Source of the DNA: a virus
Direction: 5' to 3' (one strand)
DNA: 64,000 nt
Virus record (IMG/VR): IMGVR_UViG_3300037010_001702
Location: 175,442-239,441 of that record
The notes under the pieces are model-generated. The model saw nothing but the letters and a program-made list of their open reading frames with translations, had not been told where the DNA came from and ran no database searches. Both the position numbers and the translations under genes were made by a program. Every line of letters starts with the position of its first letter. The stretch's first letter is position 1. Positions 23,636 to 31,542 of this stretch are shown here, piece by piece.

Positions 23636-23644
23636 TTACCATTT

Positions 23645-23652
23645 CATAAATA
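23645..23652 (+). promoter_or_regulatory. Late promoter (CATAAATA)
   Basis: T4-type late core 81 bases before the membrane-protein gene at 23726; AGAGGATG follows at 23676. Confidence 0.5.
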
Positions 23653-23725
23653 ATTCAAATCAACAACCTATACGAGAGGATGAATGACTCCCTAATGTCA
23701 TGCTACAGTGATTTAAAGGGTTATC

Positions 23726-24160
23726 GTGTTTGGTAATACTATGATGGATATCTTCGGCATTCAAATGAATGCATACGCGCTTTCAATCTTCACGTTCTTC
23801 GTGTTCTTCGGTGTTGCCCTGTACAGAGCGCAGCGAGATAACAGACTTGACTGGACAGACATGCTCACCCGCGATGGCAGTAAAGTATCAACAACCAAGT
23901 TGCTTCAGCTTATTGGTGGCGTTGTAGCTACGTGGGTTATCATCAAGCTTACCCTCAACAAAGAGCTCTCGATGGATATGTTCGTAACATATCTCATGTA
24001 CATTGCTGGTTCTGATGGCTATGCTAAGTATATCATGGCAAAGTATGGTGCTGAAGCATCTGACGACTCACATGCAACAGCGCATGTTGTTCAACCTGCA
24101 ATTCCTCAACCTGCGCCAGCAGAAGACTTCTCAGGTCCTTCACCAAAAGCACCAGGTTAA
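23726..24160 (+). CDS. Membrane protein, possible holin or tail-associated, 144 aa
   Basis: GTG start at 23726 after AAAGGG; ATG 23741 is an alternative. Hydrophobic segments at ALSIFTFFVFFGVALY, LLQLIGGVVATWVII and FVTYLMYIAGSDGY, then a Pro/Ala-rich cytosolic tail (QPAIPQPAPAEDFSGP). Three membrane helices and late expression next to a fibre gene fit a class I holin, but this is inferred from topology only. Confidence 0.5.
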   Translation: MFGNTMMDIFGIQMNAYALSIFTFFVFFGVALYRAQRDNRLDWTDMLTRDGSKVSTTKLLQLIGGVVATWVIIKLTLNKELSMDMFVTYLMYIAGSDGYAKYIMAKYGAEASDDSHATAHVVQPAIPQPAPAEDFSGPSPKAPG

Positions 24161-24171
24161 AGATTTAACCA

Positions 24172-24202
24172 AGCATAGCCCTGTTTATAATAGGACTATG
24201 CT
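24172..24202 (+). promoter_or_regulatory. Early promoter within a palindrome
   Basis: AGCATAGCCCT and AGGACTATGCT form an inverted repeat with one mismatch, flanking the TATAAT at 24186-24191; TTTAAC lies 16 bases upstream of that box. The overlap of -10 and palindrome suggests an operator, or a terminator-plus-promoter. It leads to the 2H phosphoesterase gene. Confidence 0.5.
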
Positions 24203-24228
24203 ACAAATTCACATAAGGAAAAATTTAA

Positions 24229-24690
24229 ATGGCATCTAAGTTGGGAACTTACGTAGGTCTTCACGTCCTGAATCCAGCCAATGAACTTCTGTATAAACAC
24301 TGTAAGGATGCTGGGGTACCAGTACGAACTTCCATGTTCAAAAATCGATTGCACACGACTGTGATTTACAGTCGAACACATTGTAATCAAATAAATCTTG
24401 ATCATGGTCAGAAATATGTTGCTCGATTTGCTGGGTATGACATCTTTAGTGGTCAAAAGGGTGAAAACGTTTTAGTGATGAAGCTTGACGCACCTGGTGT
24501 ATCTGCCCTGCATAATCAGATTATGTCTGAGAATGAAGATGCGACGTACGACTATGCCGTATATAGACCACACATTACGCTCTCATATAATTACACTGAC
24601 AACAGTACAATGGGCATACCAATCTTCCCTCATGACATCATATTGGGCGAGGCATATGTGGAAGCGTTGGATTTAAAATGGGGTAAATAG
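24229..24690 (+). CDS. 2H phosphoesterase, Acb1-like (candidate anti-CBASS nuclease)
   Basis: 153 residues, the size of T4 Acb1 (gene 57B product). Two H-x-T motifs sit where the family requires them: LHTTVIYS (His42, Thr44) and PHITLSY (His115, Thr117). Acb1 cleaves the cyclic nucleotides used by CBASS defence and so blocks that immunity. The early promoter fits an immediate counter-defence role. Other 2H enzymes (RNA ligase or cyclic phosphodiesterase) share the motifs, so the exact substrate is inferred. Confidence 0.7.
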   Translation: MASKLGTYVGLHVLNPANELLYKHCKDAGVPVRTSMFKNRLHTTVIYSRTHCNQINLDHGQKYVARFAGYDIFSGQKGENVLVMKLDAPGVSALHNQIMSENEDATYDYAVYRPHITLSYNYTDNSTMGIPIFPHDIILGEAYVEALDLKWGK

Positions 24691-25481
24691 TGGAACAAGA
24701 AACAAATGTTGTAATGGACCCTATGGGTGATCGCCTAAAGGCAGCAGAACGAGTTGAAGCTGGAAGACGTTGCGATCCTAACAAGCCTCTAATGGCTCGT
24801 CTTGATGGCAAAGCATTTCACACCTTCACGAAGGGTCTTGCTCGGCCGTATGATGTGCGTCTAAGCACGCTCATGATCGATACTGCTCGCTATCTAGTTG
24901 AGCACACTCATGCAAAGTTAGGTTACACTCAATCGGATGAGATCACTCTCTACTGGTTAAACAAAGATCCACTCGCAGAGTCCTCGTACATGTTTGATGG
25001 TAAGTTTCAGAAGCTAACTTCTGTTCTTGCTGGGATGGCAAGTGCGTTCTTCACAAAAGAACTTGCTACACGTCTCCCTGAAAAAGCTCATCTGCTTGGT
25101 GTCTTTGATTGCCGTGTTTGGAATGTAGAAAGTTTTGAGGACGTTAAAGATAACTTTATCTGGCGTCAGGATGATGCTATTAAGAATAGTATCTCGATGG
25201 CAGCACAAGCTATCTTCTCTCACAAAACTCTGCATGGGGTTGGTTCGGAAGCTAAGAAGAAAATGCTTCGTGAAGCTGGTAAGCCATGGGAAGATGAACC
25301 CGAATTTTTTAAGTGGGGTTCGTATGTTTCGAGAGTCAGCTTCGAGGCACCTCTTACTGAAGAACAGCTCGCTAAAATCCCAGAAAAGTTTCGACCTACT
25401 GGGCTTGTAATGCGTAGTGATGTTCAAGTGCGAACTGACATTGGGTATCTACGTAACAACCCGAGCGTTTTAGAAGCTTAA
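24690..25481 (+). CDS. Thg1-like 3'-5' nucleotidyltransferase (tRNA-His guanylyltransferase family)
   Basis: 263 residues from the GTG that overlaps the previous stop (TAGTG). Metal-binding Asp in MARLDGKAFHTF (about 39) and in TQSDEITLYW (about 83), then FDGKFQKLTSVLAGM, FDCRVWNV and WRQDDAIKNSISMAAQ, the conserved Thg1 series. These enzymes add nucleotides in the 3'-5' direction; Thg1-like proteins in prokaryotes repair 5' ends of tRNA. Together with the CCA-adding enzyme and kinase this suggests tRNA maintenance. Confidence 0.85.
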   Translation: MEQETNVVMDPMGDRLKAAERVEAGRRCDPNKPLMARLDGKAFHTFTKGLARPYDVRLSTLMIDTARYLVEHTHAKLGYTQSDEITLYWLNKDPLAESSYMFDGKFQKLTSVLAGMASAFFTKELATRLPEKAHLLGVFDCRVWNVESFEDVKDNFIWRQDDAIKNSISMAAQAIFSHKTLHGVGSEAKKKMLREAGKPWEDEPEFFKWGSYVSRVSFEAPLTEEQLAKIPEKFRPTGLVMRSDVQVRTDIGYLRNNPSVLEA

Positions 25482-25486
25482 AATCT

Positions 25487-25494
25487 GATAAATA
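25487..25494 (+). promoter_or_regulatory. Late promoter (GATAAATA)
   Basis: Late core 20 bases before the first ATG of the putative toxin-antitoxin pair. Confidence 0.4.
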
Positions 25495-25513
25495 GCATTG
25501 ATAAAATAAGGAT

Positions 25514-25674
25514 ATGGATATGCTATTAGCAGAATTTAAAAAAATGACCAATCAGAAAGAGTAATTACTCTTAAAGAAAGAAAAGAAATGGAAGAGCTTG
25601 CGAAAACCATTTCTGTCAAATGTGATTTTCCTTCTGATAAAGAAATTGAAGAAATGGAATTTGTGGAAGTATAA
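25514..25674 (+). pseudogene. Small ORF, possible antitoxin, frame-shifted at an A-run
   Basis: From ATG 25514, MDMLLAEFKK reaches a run of seven A and stops at 25564. Adding one base in that run opens NDQSERVITLKERKEMEELA then DKEIEEMEFVEV to TAA 25674, giving a 53-residue acidic protein. It directly abuts the toxin-like gene. Acidic charge, size and order fit an antitoxin, but no antitoxin family is recognised. The shift could be mutation, sequence error or -1 frameshifting. Confidence 0.4.
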
Positions 25675-26096
25675 ATGAGAGTTTTTACTTCTAAGAAATG
25701 CAGTTACACTTCAATGGTAAATTAGCAGAAGAATTCAAGGCTTGGAAAAAGTTGTTTGACCCGTGTTCTAGTAAAGTCTTTGGTCGAGATGTAGCTACTA
25801 AAGTACCTGTTGGGCAGGATTTTAATAAACTTATGCATGTGCATCTTATACCATTATCATTAAATGGTATTCCTGAAGACGCATTTGATTACAATAAATG
25901 GATGCGGAACTTTGAAAGCAAAACAGAAAAAGCTAGATGCAGAGACAGAGTTAGCAACATTATTCTTTATTATGCAACTTATGGTGCTGATTATCTGTTA
26001 ATAACAAAATCTAATCATGGCGAACTCACCCCTGATAAAATAAATGCAATGTGTGAAATTGCGAATAAATGGGTAGCTAAACTAAACGAGAAATAA
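25675..26096 (+). pseudogene. YafO-like mRNA interferase toxin, N-terminal frame shift
   Basis: ATG 25675 gives MRVFTSKK and then leaves frame; the main frame from 25698 reads MQLHFNGKLAEEFKAWKKLF. Joined by one extra A in AAGAAATG they match the start of E. coli YafO (MRVFKTK...). Further YafO hallmarks follow: VFGRDVA and MHVHLIPL (HxHL). YafO-type toxins cleave mRNA on the ribosome. As it stands only an N-truncated 132-residue form is encoded from 25698, which may be inactive. Confidence 0.55.
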
Positions 26097-26102
26097 ATCC
26101 CA

Positions 26103-26131
26103 GTTTGCTTATACTAAATTCGTGGTATAAT
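26103..26131 (+). promoter_or_regulatory. Early promoter with 5' hairpin
   Basis: GTTTGC (26103-26108), 17-bp spacer, TATAAT (26126-26131). A 12-bp near-perfect stem (CATCTACAGCAG / CTGTTGTAGATG, 26138-26165) begins at the expected transcription start, which would protect the 5' end of the mRNA. Confidence 0.65.
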
Positions 26132-26208
26132 TAAAACATCTACAGCAGATTGACTGTTGTAGATGACGCTGATTCACTAAATTCAGCAAACCTAAAAAAG
26201 GAATACTT

Positions 26209-26658
26209 ATGACATTCAGTTCTCTAGGCCTCACAGCAGGTCAAAAATTCAAACTCACAGCAGAAGATTACGCTGATGTGAATCGTAGTAAAAATCAAAC
26301 TGCACAATTTGGTATGGCGATAGACGCTCATATTAAAAATTATCTCCAACCAAAAGGCATTGTCGTTCCTGATGACAAGTACGCCACGCTTGACTTCGAT
26401 TTTCAAGGCACTGCATACGACATCAAATCTTATGCTGGGACAACTATCACTATCAGCGCCCGAGAAAAAGGATTCGCTGATTCAGAGATTAGATCGGGTC
26501 GCGACGTTATCTATGCCATCTTCGAACAGCTCACACATCCAGAATTCAAGTTTAAGGGTTATGTCTCTTACAAAGCATTGATAGAACATAACAAGATCCG
26601 CAATTCCAAATTCGGTGACAGCTTCTACTTCTCTCTAGGCTCTGCTCGGTTGCTTTGA
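26209..26658 (+). CDS. Putative PD-(D/E)xK-type nuclease, 149 aa
   Basis: Early gene with AAAAAAGGA before the ATG. The core TLDFDFQGTAYDIKSYAG shows Asp, a spacer and D-I-K, the layout of PD-(D/E)xK nucleases, followed by SAREKGFADSEIRSGRDV and a helical segment. It sits just before a restriction-endonuclease-like gene. No specific family could be named; a nuclease role is inferred from this one motif. Confidence 0.45.
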   Translation: MTFSSLGLTAGQKFKLTAEDYADVNRSKNQTAQFGMAIDAHIKNYLQPKGIVVPDDKYATLDFDFQGTAYDIKSYAGTTITISAREKGFADSEIRSGRDVIYAIFEQLTHPEFKFKGYVSYKALIEHNKIRNSKFGDSFYFSLGSARLL

Positions 26659-26756
26659 TCTAAGCCAAATTCCTGGGTAGGTTTGTTCTGCTCAGGGATT
26701 TTAAGAGTGTTTGACTTATGTCATCATTCAGATGCATTGTCTGGAGTAGAGATTTC

Positions 26757-26836
26757 GGTAACAAAAGTTACCTTAAAAGTTAGTAACAAAATAACAGCAA
26801 ATAAGTATGTACATTTGTCAGGTTGCAGTGTATAAT
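26757..26836 (+). promoter_or_regulatory. Early promoter with GTTAC palindrome upstream
   Basis: GGTAACAAAAGTTACC (26757-26772) is a perfect 6-bp inverted repeat, with another GTAAC close by. Then TGTACA (26808-26813), a 17-bp spacer and TATAAT (26831-26836). The same GTTAC-plus-promoter layout occurs near 2384 and 44290. Confidence 0.65.
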
Positions 26837-26861
26837 ACATTTAATTGATGGAGATAGTACG

Positions 26862-27794
26862 ATGACACTCAAAGATGAAACACTTGAAATTGATACCCAA
26901 TTACGTTCTCACTTGCAAAAGATTACCGGCAAGCAGGATAAAGCTTTGGAAGACATTATTTTCAATGTGTCCGGATGCATTTCAAGAACAAATATTTCTG
27001 TAAAAGAATATATTGCTGATTTTCAATCTGACAAAATTTTTAATCCTGATTGTTTGCTGCTTGACAATGTTGAAATGTTTAAGTATTTCAACAAGAAATA
27101 TATTGAACTTGCTGCCCATTTATTTGCACGTCGATCGACTGGTCTCGGTACTCCTACTGCAGCTTGTGGAGAGGGAGAACTTATGGCAATCGTTTGCTCG
27201 CCAAGAGTAAAAATTTCTAAAAAGAAGAACGAAGGTGATTTGAAAGTTGATAATAAAACAATTGAACTCAAAGGTGATGGCGTTAGAGTATTTTCAACTA
27301 AATCTGGAAATTCTTTCTATAAAGAAATGATGGCATTGAGCAAACTTTACAACTTCATACCAAATGAAGTTAATAAAGGTCGTACAGCATTTGAACCTTG
27401 GAAAGACGGAAAGACTGGTGAAATGTGGTCTGCACAATTTAAACAATCTGGACCAAAAATTGCTAAAGAGTTTTTGATTAAGCTTATGAATGCTACAGGT
27501 TCGGAATTCTCAGCAGCATCAATTGATAACTGTTTCAAGAATGGAATTTTTTCATCGCATCAATTGCGTTGTGAAATTATAAAATCATTTTTTAGAAATA
27601 CAACAAAGGAATGGGATGCTTTCACTTGTATAAAGGATGGTATTATTCGTTCTGTCAGCCCTGATGCTACATCATTTGACGCACTTGTTGATGCTGGTGT
27701 TATCATTCCAGGATCAAATGAGAAGGATACAGTTGGCAACTATTTTCGTATTTTTAACAACAATGATCTTGGTTGGTACTTCAGGTTCGTATAA
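26862..27794 (+). CDS. Restriction-endonuclease-like protein
   Basis: 310 residues from the ATG preceded by GATGGAGA. The centre reads ACGEGELMAIVCSPRV, then KNEGDLKVDNKTIELKGDG. The Glu, then GDL...IELK, is the catalytic PD-(D/E)xK arrangement of type II restriction enzymes. Two adenine methyltransferase genes follow immediately, so this is a plausible phage-borne restriction-modification set. It could degrade host or competitor DNA while phage DNA is methylated. The stop lies inside the 27781-27820 palindrome. Confidence 0.65.
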   Translation: MTLKDETLEIDTQLRSHLQKITGKQDKALEDIIFNVSGCISRTNISVKEYIADFQSDKIFNPDCLLLDNVEMFKYFNKKYIELAAHLFARRSTGLGTPTAACGEGELMAIVCSPRVKISKKKNEGDLKVDNKTIELKGDGVRVFSTKSGNSFYKEMMALSKLYNFIPNEVNKGRTAFEPWKDGKTGEMWSAQFKQSGPKIAKEFLIKLMNATGSEFSAASIDNCFKNGIFSSHQLRCEIIKSFFRNTTKEWDAFTCIKDGIIRSVSPDATSFDALVDAGVIIPGSNEKDTVGNYFRIFNNNDLGWYFRFV

Positions 27795-27820
27795 CAATAA
27801 ATATTGTTATACGAACCTGA
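27781..27820 (+). promoter_or_regulatory. Perfect 19-bp-arm palindrome with late promoter at its centre
   Basis: Positions 27781-27799 and 27802-27820 are exact reverse complements around two bases. AATAAATA (27796-27803) at the centre is a late promoter core. The left arm contains the stop of the endonuclease-like gene; TTAAGGA follows, 14 bases before the methyltransferase start. It probably ends one transcript and starts another. Confidence 0.65.
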
Positions 27821-27833
27821 TTAAGGACAGTAA

Positions 27834-28919
27834 ATGATAAATGAAAATCAAAAAGTTGGTGATCTTGGGCAACACTGGACACCTCGCGATGTTGTCCAGA
27901 CGATGGTAAAATTGAAGAAAAATAAGGGTCTCACTCTCGAGCCATCAGCGGGTTCCGGCAGGTTTGTTGAAGTTTTACCAGATTGCATTGCTATTGAAAT
28001 AGATGCATCTGTAGTGCCAGATAATCTAAAGCACCAATATCTGATAAGCAATTTCTTCGATGTAGATGAAGATCAGAAGTTCGACACTGTAATTGGTAAT
28101 CCCCCATATGTTGCTGGAAAACTTTTAACCCCAGATTGGTTCAATAATTGGACTGGTGTTTTGCCACGCACTGCTAATGCATATTTGCATATCATTGATA
28201 AGTGTATAAATCATTTGAATGATAAGGGTGAAATAATTTTTATTGTTCCATCATCATTATTTTCAGATAGTAGCAGAGGGAAAGAACTTCGTAAGAAAAT
28301 GCTTTCTCTTGGTGCATTTACTGATGTTATTTTTTGTCACGAACAGGTAGAATGGGAAAATGCTGCTGTAGATACTTTGATCTTCAGATGGCAAAAGGGT
28401 TTAAAACAGAAAAAAGTTAAGACTAATCTTGGAGATAAAATTCTTTTTGAGAGCAATGGTTTTACTTGGTTGATTGATTTTATTCCTGCTGGAACAATGG
28501 GTGAATGGTTTAAAGCTACTGTCGGCAGCGCACCTCTGCGCGCTGCTGTGGAAGCTAAGCGAGGTGGTGAGTACATTAAAGAAGGAAAGATTGTTCTCAT
28601 TGAAGAAACAGAATGTGATAAATGGCCGAGGGTTCATCATACTCCAGTAGGTGATAAACTATTCTATGTTGGCGGACCTATTCGTAGATGGCCTGTTTTT
28701 TTTAGTGGAACTTCAGGAAAGCACTTAGATAATGCTTTGTTGCCAAAACATAAAATTGATATTGTAATGGGAGCAGCTCTGCTTAATGAGTGGTTTAAAG
28801 CTAATGGTGAAGCGCTATCACTTATTAAAGGTGGTAGATGGATATGCGGCGTGAAGCAATTTGAAAACTGCCCTATAACAGAAGAGATGAAAGAAGCATT
28901 ATCTGCTTTATTGGAGTAA
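27834..28919 (+). CDS. N6-adenine DNA methyltransferase (NPPY type)
   Basis: 361 residues. SAM-binding motif I LEPSAGSGRFVEVLP near residue 40, acidic motif II IAIEIDAS, catalytic GNPPYVAG, and a C-terminal recognition region. This is the gamma-type layout of restriction-associated methylases such as M.TaqI. It directly follows a restriction-endonuclease-like gene, whose DNA-protection partner it is expected to be. Late promoter at 27796. Confidence 0.85.
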   Translation: MINENQKVGDLGQHWTPRDVVQTMVKLKKNKGLTLEPSAGSGRFVEVLPDCIAIEIDASVVPDNLKHQYLISNFFDVDEDQKFDTVIGNPPYVAGKLLTPDWFNNWTGVLPRTANAYLHIIDKCINHLNDKGEIIFIVPSSLFSDSSRGKELRKKMLSLGAFTDVIFCHEQVEWENAAVDTLIFRWQKGLKQKKVKTNLGDKILFESNGFTWLIDFIPAGTMGEWFKATVGSAPLRAAVEAKRGGEYIKEGKIVLIEETECDKWPRVHHTPVGDKLFYVGGPIRRWPVFFSGTSGKHLDNALLPKHKIDIVMGAALLNEWFKANGEALSLIKGGRWICGVKQFENCPITEEMKEALSALLE

Positions 28920-28957
28920 AGAATCATTCTTAATAACAGTCAAAGCGATGGAGCATA

Positions 28958-29812
28958 ATGACATCAGAAAAAAATATTCGTCCATTTTTGAAGTGGGCAG
29001 GAAACAAGTTTAAAGTTCTTCCAACAATAATCCCGTTAATCTCTCATGGAGAGCGACTTATTGAACCATTTATTGGTTCAGGTTCTTTAATGATTAATAG
29101 GCCTATTCTCAACTATGTTGGCGGAGACATTAACGGGGATTTGATTTCTGTTTTCAATTTTATAAAAACAGAAGGTCAAGATTTTGTAGAAGTTATACGC
29201 CCGCTCTTCTCACAAGAAGAATTTGGTACTGACGGTGAAGCAAACTTCTATGAGCGTCGTGCAGAGTTTAATGAGACTACGGACCTCCGGCGCAAAGCTG
29301 CTCTTTTCATTTATTTAAATCAGCATTGCTTTAATGGACTGTGCAGATATAACCGGCATGGTAAATTCACTACACCTTATAATCTTGGTTTTAAACATAA
29401 GGGAAAGCCTGCAGCCTTCGCTGAAGAACGATTTCTTTATGCACATGAGATGTCTAATTCAGCGCAGTTTGTACATGCCTCTTTTGAAGAGCTAATGATA
29501 ACTGCTAAGAGAGGAGATGTTATTTATTGTGACCCTCCTTATCTTCCACAAGATGATAAGCTTGCTACATTTGTTCAATATGCTAAAGGTGAGTTCTCTA
29601 TTGAGCAACAGACATTACTTGCGAATTTAGCAGATGAACTTCGCAACGTTGGAGTGACAACTGTTATTTCCAATCATAACTCTTCTTTAGCTAAAGAACT
29701 TTATGCTACAGCTGATGAAACCATGACATTTGATGTTTCACGAAGTATGGGAAGATACAAAGACCATGAAAATGCTGCTAGCGAAATACTCGCAGTCTTC
29801 AAAGCAAAATAA
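28958..29812 (+). CDS. dam: Dam-type DNA adenine methyltransferase
   Basis: 284 residues. PFLKWAGNKFKVLP at the N-terminus, IEPFIGSGSLMIN (SAM motif), LNQHCFNGLCRYNRHGKFTT, and catalytic DPPYLPQDD, all in the Dam/DpnM order. T4 also encodes a Dam. It may act alone (hypermethylation against host nucleases) or with the upstream set. GCGATGGAG lies before the ATG. Confidence 0.9.
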   Translation: MTSEKNIRPFLKWAGNKFKVLPTIIPLISHGERLIEPFIGSGSLMINRPILNYVGGDINGDLISVFNFIKTEGQDFVEVIRPLFSQEEFGTDGEANFYERRAEFNETTDLRRKAALFIYLNQHCFNGLCRYNRHGKFTTPYNLGFKHKGKPAAFAEERFLYAHEMSNSAQFVHASFEELMITAKRGDVIYCDPPYLPQDDKLATFVQYAKGEFSIEQQTLLANLADELRNVGVTTVISNHNSSLAKELYATADETMTFDVSRSMGRYKDHENAASEILAVFKAK

Positions 29813-29914
29813 GTACTGGACGAAAGAGCAGGCTTAGACGCTTGAAAATACTCCTATATGGTCCAGTACATTCGATGTATCACTAACAGCAGACTTGATC
29901 GAGAAGCTGTAAAG

Positions 29915-29922
29915 AATAAATA
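29915..29922 (+). promoter_or_regulatory. Late promoter (AATAAATA)
   Basis: Late core flanked by AAGAAT and ATTCTT (6-bp inverted repeat), 23 bases before the ATG at 29945. Confidence 0.5.
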
Positions 29923-29944
29923 CATTCTTGATTAAGGATGTTAA

Positions 29945-30604
29945 ATGAAGTTGCAAGAGATCAAAACTTTTGAACATAGAACTGGACCGCACGTTGATAT
30001 TGCTTCTAAAGAAACTCAACTTAAGTGGTTGAATGCTGGCACACGCATTGACAATCCCACTGGATTTGAAGGTAAGAGTGCTGTTCTCTTTCTGAATAAG
30101 GAAGGCCCCAACAACCATATCTTTGTGATTGTTGAATGGGCAAAGCAGAATGAACCTATAGGATATTGTGTACTTCACAAGACTGGGAAGTGGTGGGAAG
30201 TAGATGATGCTAACCTTGATCCCAGTTTTAGAGGTAAGGGGTTGATGTCGAATGTTTTATTCACACTTAGCAAGTCAGGTTATTCTTTAAAGAGTGGAGA
30301 TTTGCTTAGCGAGGATATGGAGCGTGTTTGGCAAACTCTAGGTAAAGAAGGAGCTAAGGTTCTTGATGCTGAATCTGGCAAACTTAAATCTTTTGATAAC
30401 AGCCCAATAGGTTCTGGTGATCTTATTTCAGGTATACCTCCTAAATATTACTGGGTTATGGAAGGTGAAGGTGCTAGCACTCTCTTCCATACTGGCGGTG
30501 CAGATAAACTAGCAGAATGTAAAGATTACTATCTTTCTGGTGGGCAATATGGCACTAATGGTACACTAGGTTTAAAGGTAATACTTCTATATGCTTCTGC
30601 TTGA
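29945..30604 (+). CDS. GNAT-like protein with MKLxEI leader
   Basis: 219 residues. Starts MKLQEIKTF; DPSFRGKGLMSNVLF followed by LLSEDMERVWQTL matches the acyl-CoA loop of GNAT acetyltransferases and the equivalent PPFRGKQIIENAYL of the protein at 33500. A strand-rich N-terminal part (HIFVIVEWAKQ) precedes it. Late promoter and TTAAGGATG ribosome site. A virion-packaged modifying enzyme is a possible role given the common leader, but unproven. Confidence 0.6.
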   Translation: MKLQEIKTFEHRTGPHVDIASKETQLKWLNAGTRIDNPTGFEGKSAVLFLNKEGPNNHIFVIVEWAKQNEPIGYCVLHKTGKWWEVDDANLDPSFRGKGLMSNVLFTLSKSGYSLKSGDLLSEDMERVWQTLGKEGAKVLDAESGKLKSFDNSPIGSGDLISGIPPKYYWVMEGEGASTLFHTGGADKLAECKDYYLSGGQYGTNGTLGLKVILLYASA

Positions 30605-30607
30605 ATC

Positions 30608-30877
30608 ATGAAGGTCGTGGATGCCATTGTTGAAGGTAAGCTTGGTGATATCGCTATCATGGCTTACAACAAATCCATTGCTGACGAACTCAAGTCAAAG
30701 CTGGAAAAGACTGGCTATGACTGGAGAGTTGCTCAAGCTGGAACGGTTCACTCTTTCGGTTACGGTGCTTGGAGAAAGATTGCCCTCCACGTTCAAATCG
30801 AAAACAAGAAGATGTATAACATCGTCCAAGAATGTGGTTACGATCAAGGTGGAGAAATCTTCCTGTCCAGCTTCTGA
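30608..30877 (+). pseudogene. Fragment of a UvrD/Rep-type (SF1) helicase
   Basis: 89 residues. IMAYNKSIADELKSKL matches helicase motif Ia and AGTVHSFGYGAWRK motif Ic of UvrD-like helicases. The Walker A motif that should lie 20-30 residues before is missing, as are all later motifs. It begins four bases after the previous stop. Probably the remnant of a deleted helicase gene. Confidence 0.55.
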
Positions 30878-30882
30878 CTCTA

Positions 30883-30912
30883 GTTTTCTTTGCAGTCATG
30901 GTGTTGTATAAT
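30883..30912 (+). promoter_or_regulatory. Early promoter
   Basis: GTTTTC (30883-30888), 18-bp spacer with GGTGT, TATAAT (30907-30912), 28 bases before the ATG at 30941. Confidence 0.6.
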
Positions 30913-30940
30913 TCCTCCATAACATGGAGCTTCAAGTAAT

Positions 30941-31174
30941 ATGGATTCATTCTTAGACAGAATTAAAGATGTCATTCAGGACCTCGAAGATGCTAGAAGT
31001 AAATGTCTAGCTTTGGGATTTGATACATTGGCTCTTCGATTGCATGAGTCTGTAAATACCATGCTTGACCTTACTGAAGCTGCGACACAGGTTAAGGTTC
31101 CTCCTCCATCTACTTACAACAACTCAGCTGAGATTATGCGTCTGGTAGCTAAACAACTTATGGAGAGACAATGA
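30941..31174 (+). CDS. Hypothetical helical protein, 77 aa
   Basis: First gene after an early promoter. Helical and acidic/basic mixed (IKDVIQDLEDARSKCLALGF), no motif. It overlaps the next gene by ATGA. Confidence 0.55.
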   Translation: MDSFLDRIKDVIQDLEDARSKCLALGFDTLALRLHESVNTMLDLTEAATQVKVPPPSTYNNSAEIMRLVAKQLMERQ

Positions 31175-31536
31175 GTAAGGTAAAAAATATTGATGTGAAG
31201 GACGAAATCCTTCTGGCATGTTCAGAGCATGCCAACGAAACTGCTGATTTGATTGATGCCAGCGATAACCACGCTGCCCTTTACTTTGGGGTAAAATACA
31301 CTGAAGGTAGTGAGAAGGTAAAGGAATCTGTTGAGACCTATATCATGGCCGTTGGATACTTTGGAATCCTTGGGGAAGGTTTGTATTCTGAACTTCGTGA
31401 TCAACTTGAAAATGGTCAGCCTCAACTGTTCGCAATTCTCCGTGATGTTATCCATGATCTTGAAGAAGACATGAACATTGCTCCTGATGAAGACTTTGGA
31501 ATGGACGATGGCGAAACACCCAGGACTATTCATTAA
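31171..31536 (+). CDS. Hypothetical acidic protein, 121 aa
   Basis: Coupled to the upstream gene by an ATGA overlap. Helical, with a strongly acidic C-terminus (IHDLEEDMNIAPDEDFGMDD). No recognised family. It precedes dCMP deaminase in the same operon. Confidence 0.55.
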   Translation: MSKVKNIDVKDEILLACSEHANETADLIDASDNHAALYFGVKYTEGSEKVKESVETYIMAVGYFGILGEGLYSELRDQLENGQPQLFAILRDVIHDLEEDMNIAPDEDFGMDDGETPRTIH

Positions 31537-31542
31537 CTGAAT

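Noticed and set aside
23696-23737. 13-codon ORF before the membrane-protein gene (MSCYSDLKGYRVW)
   Set aside because: Too short and overlaps the better GTG start at 23726; a leader peptide cannot be excluded.
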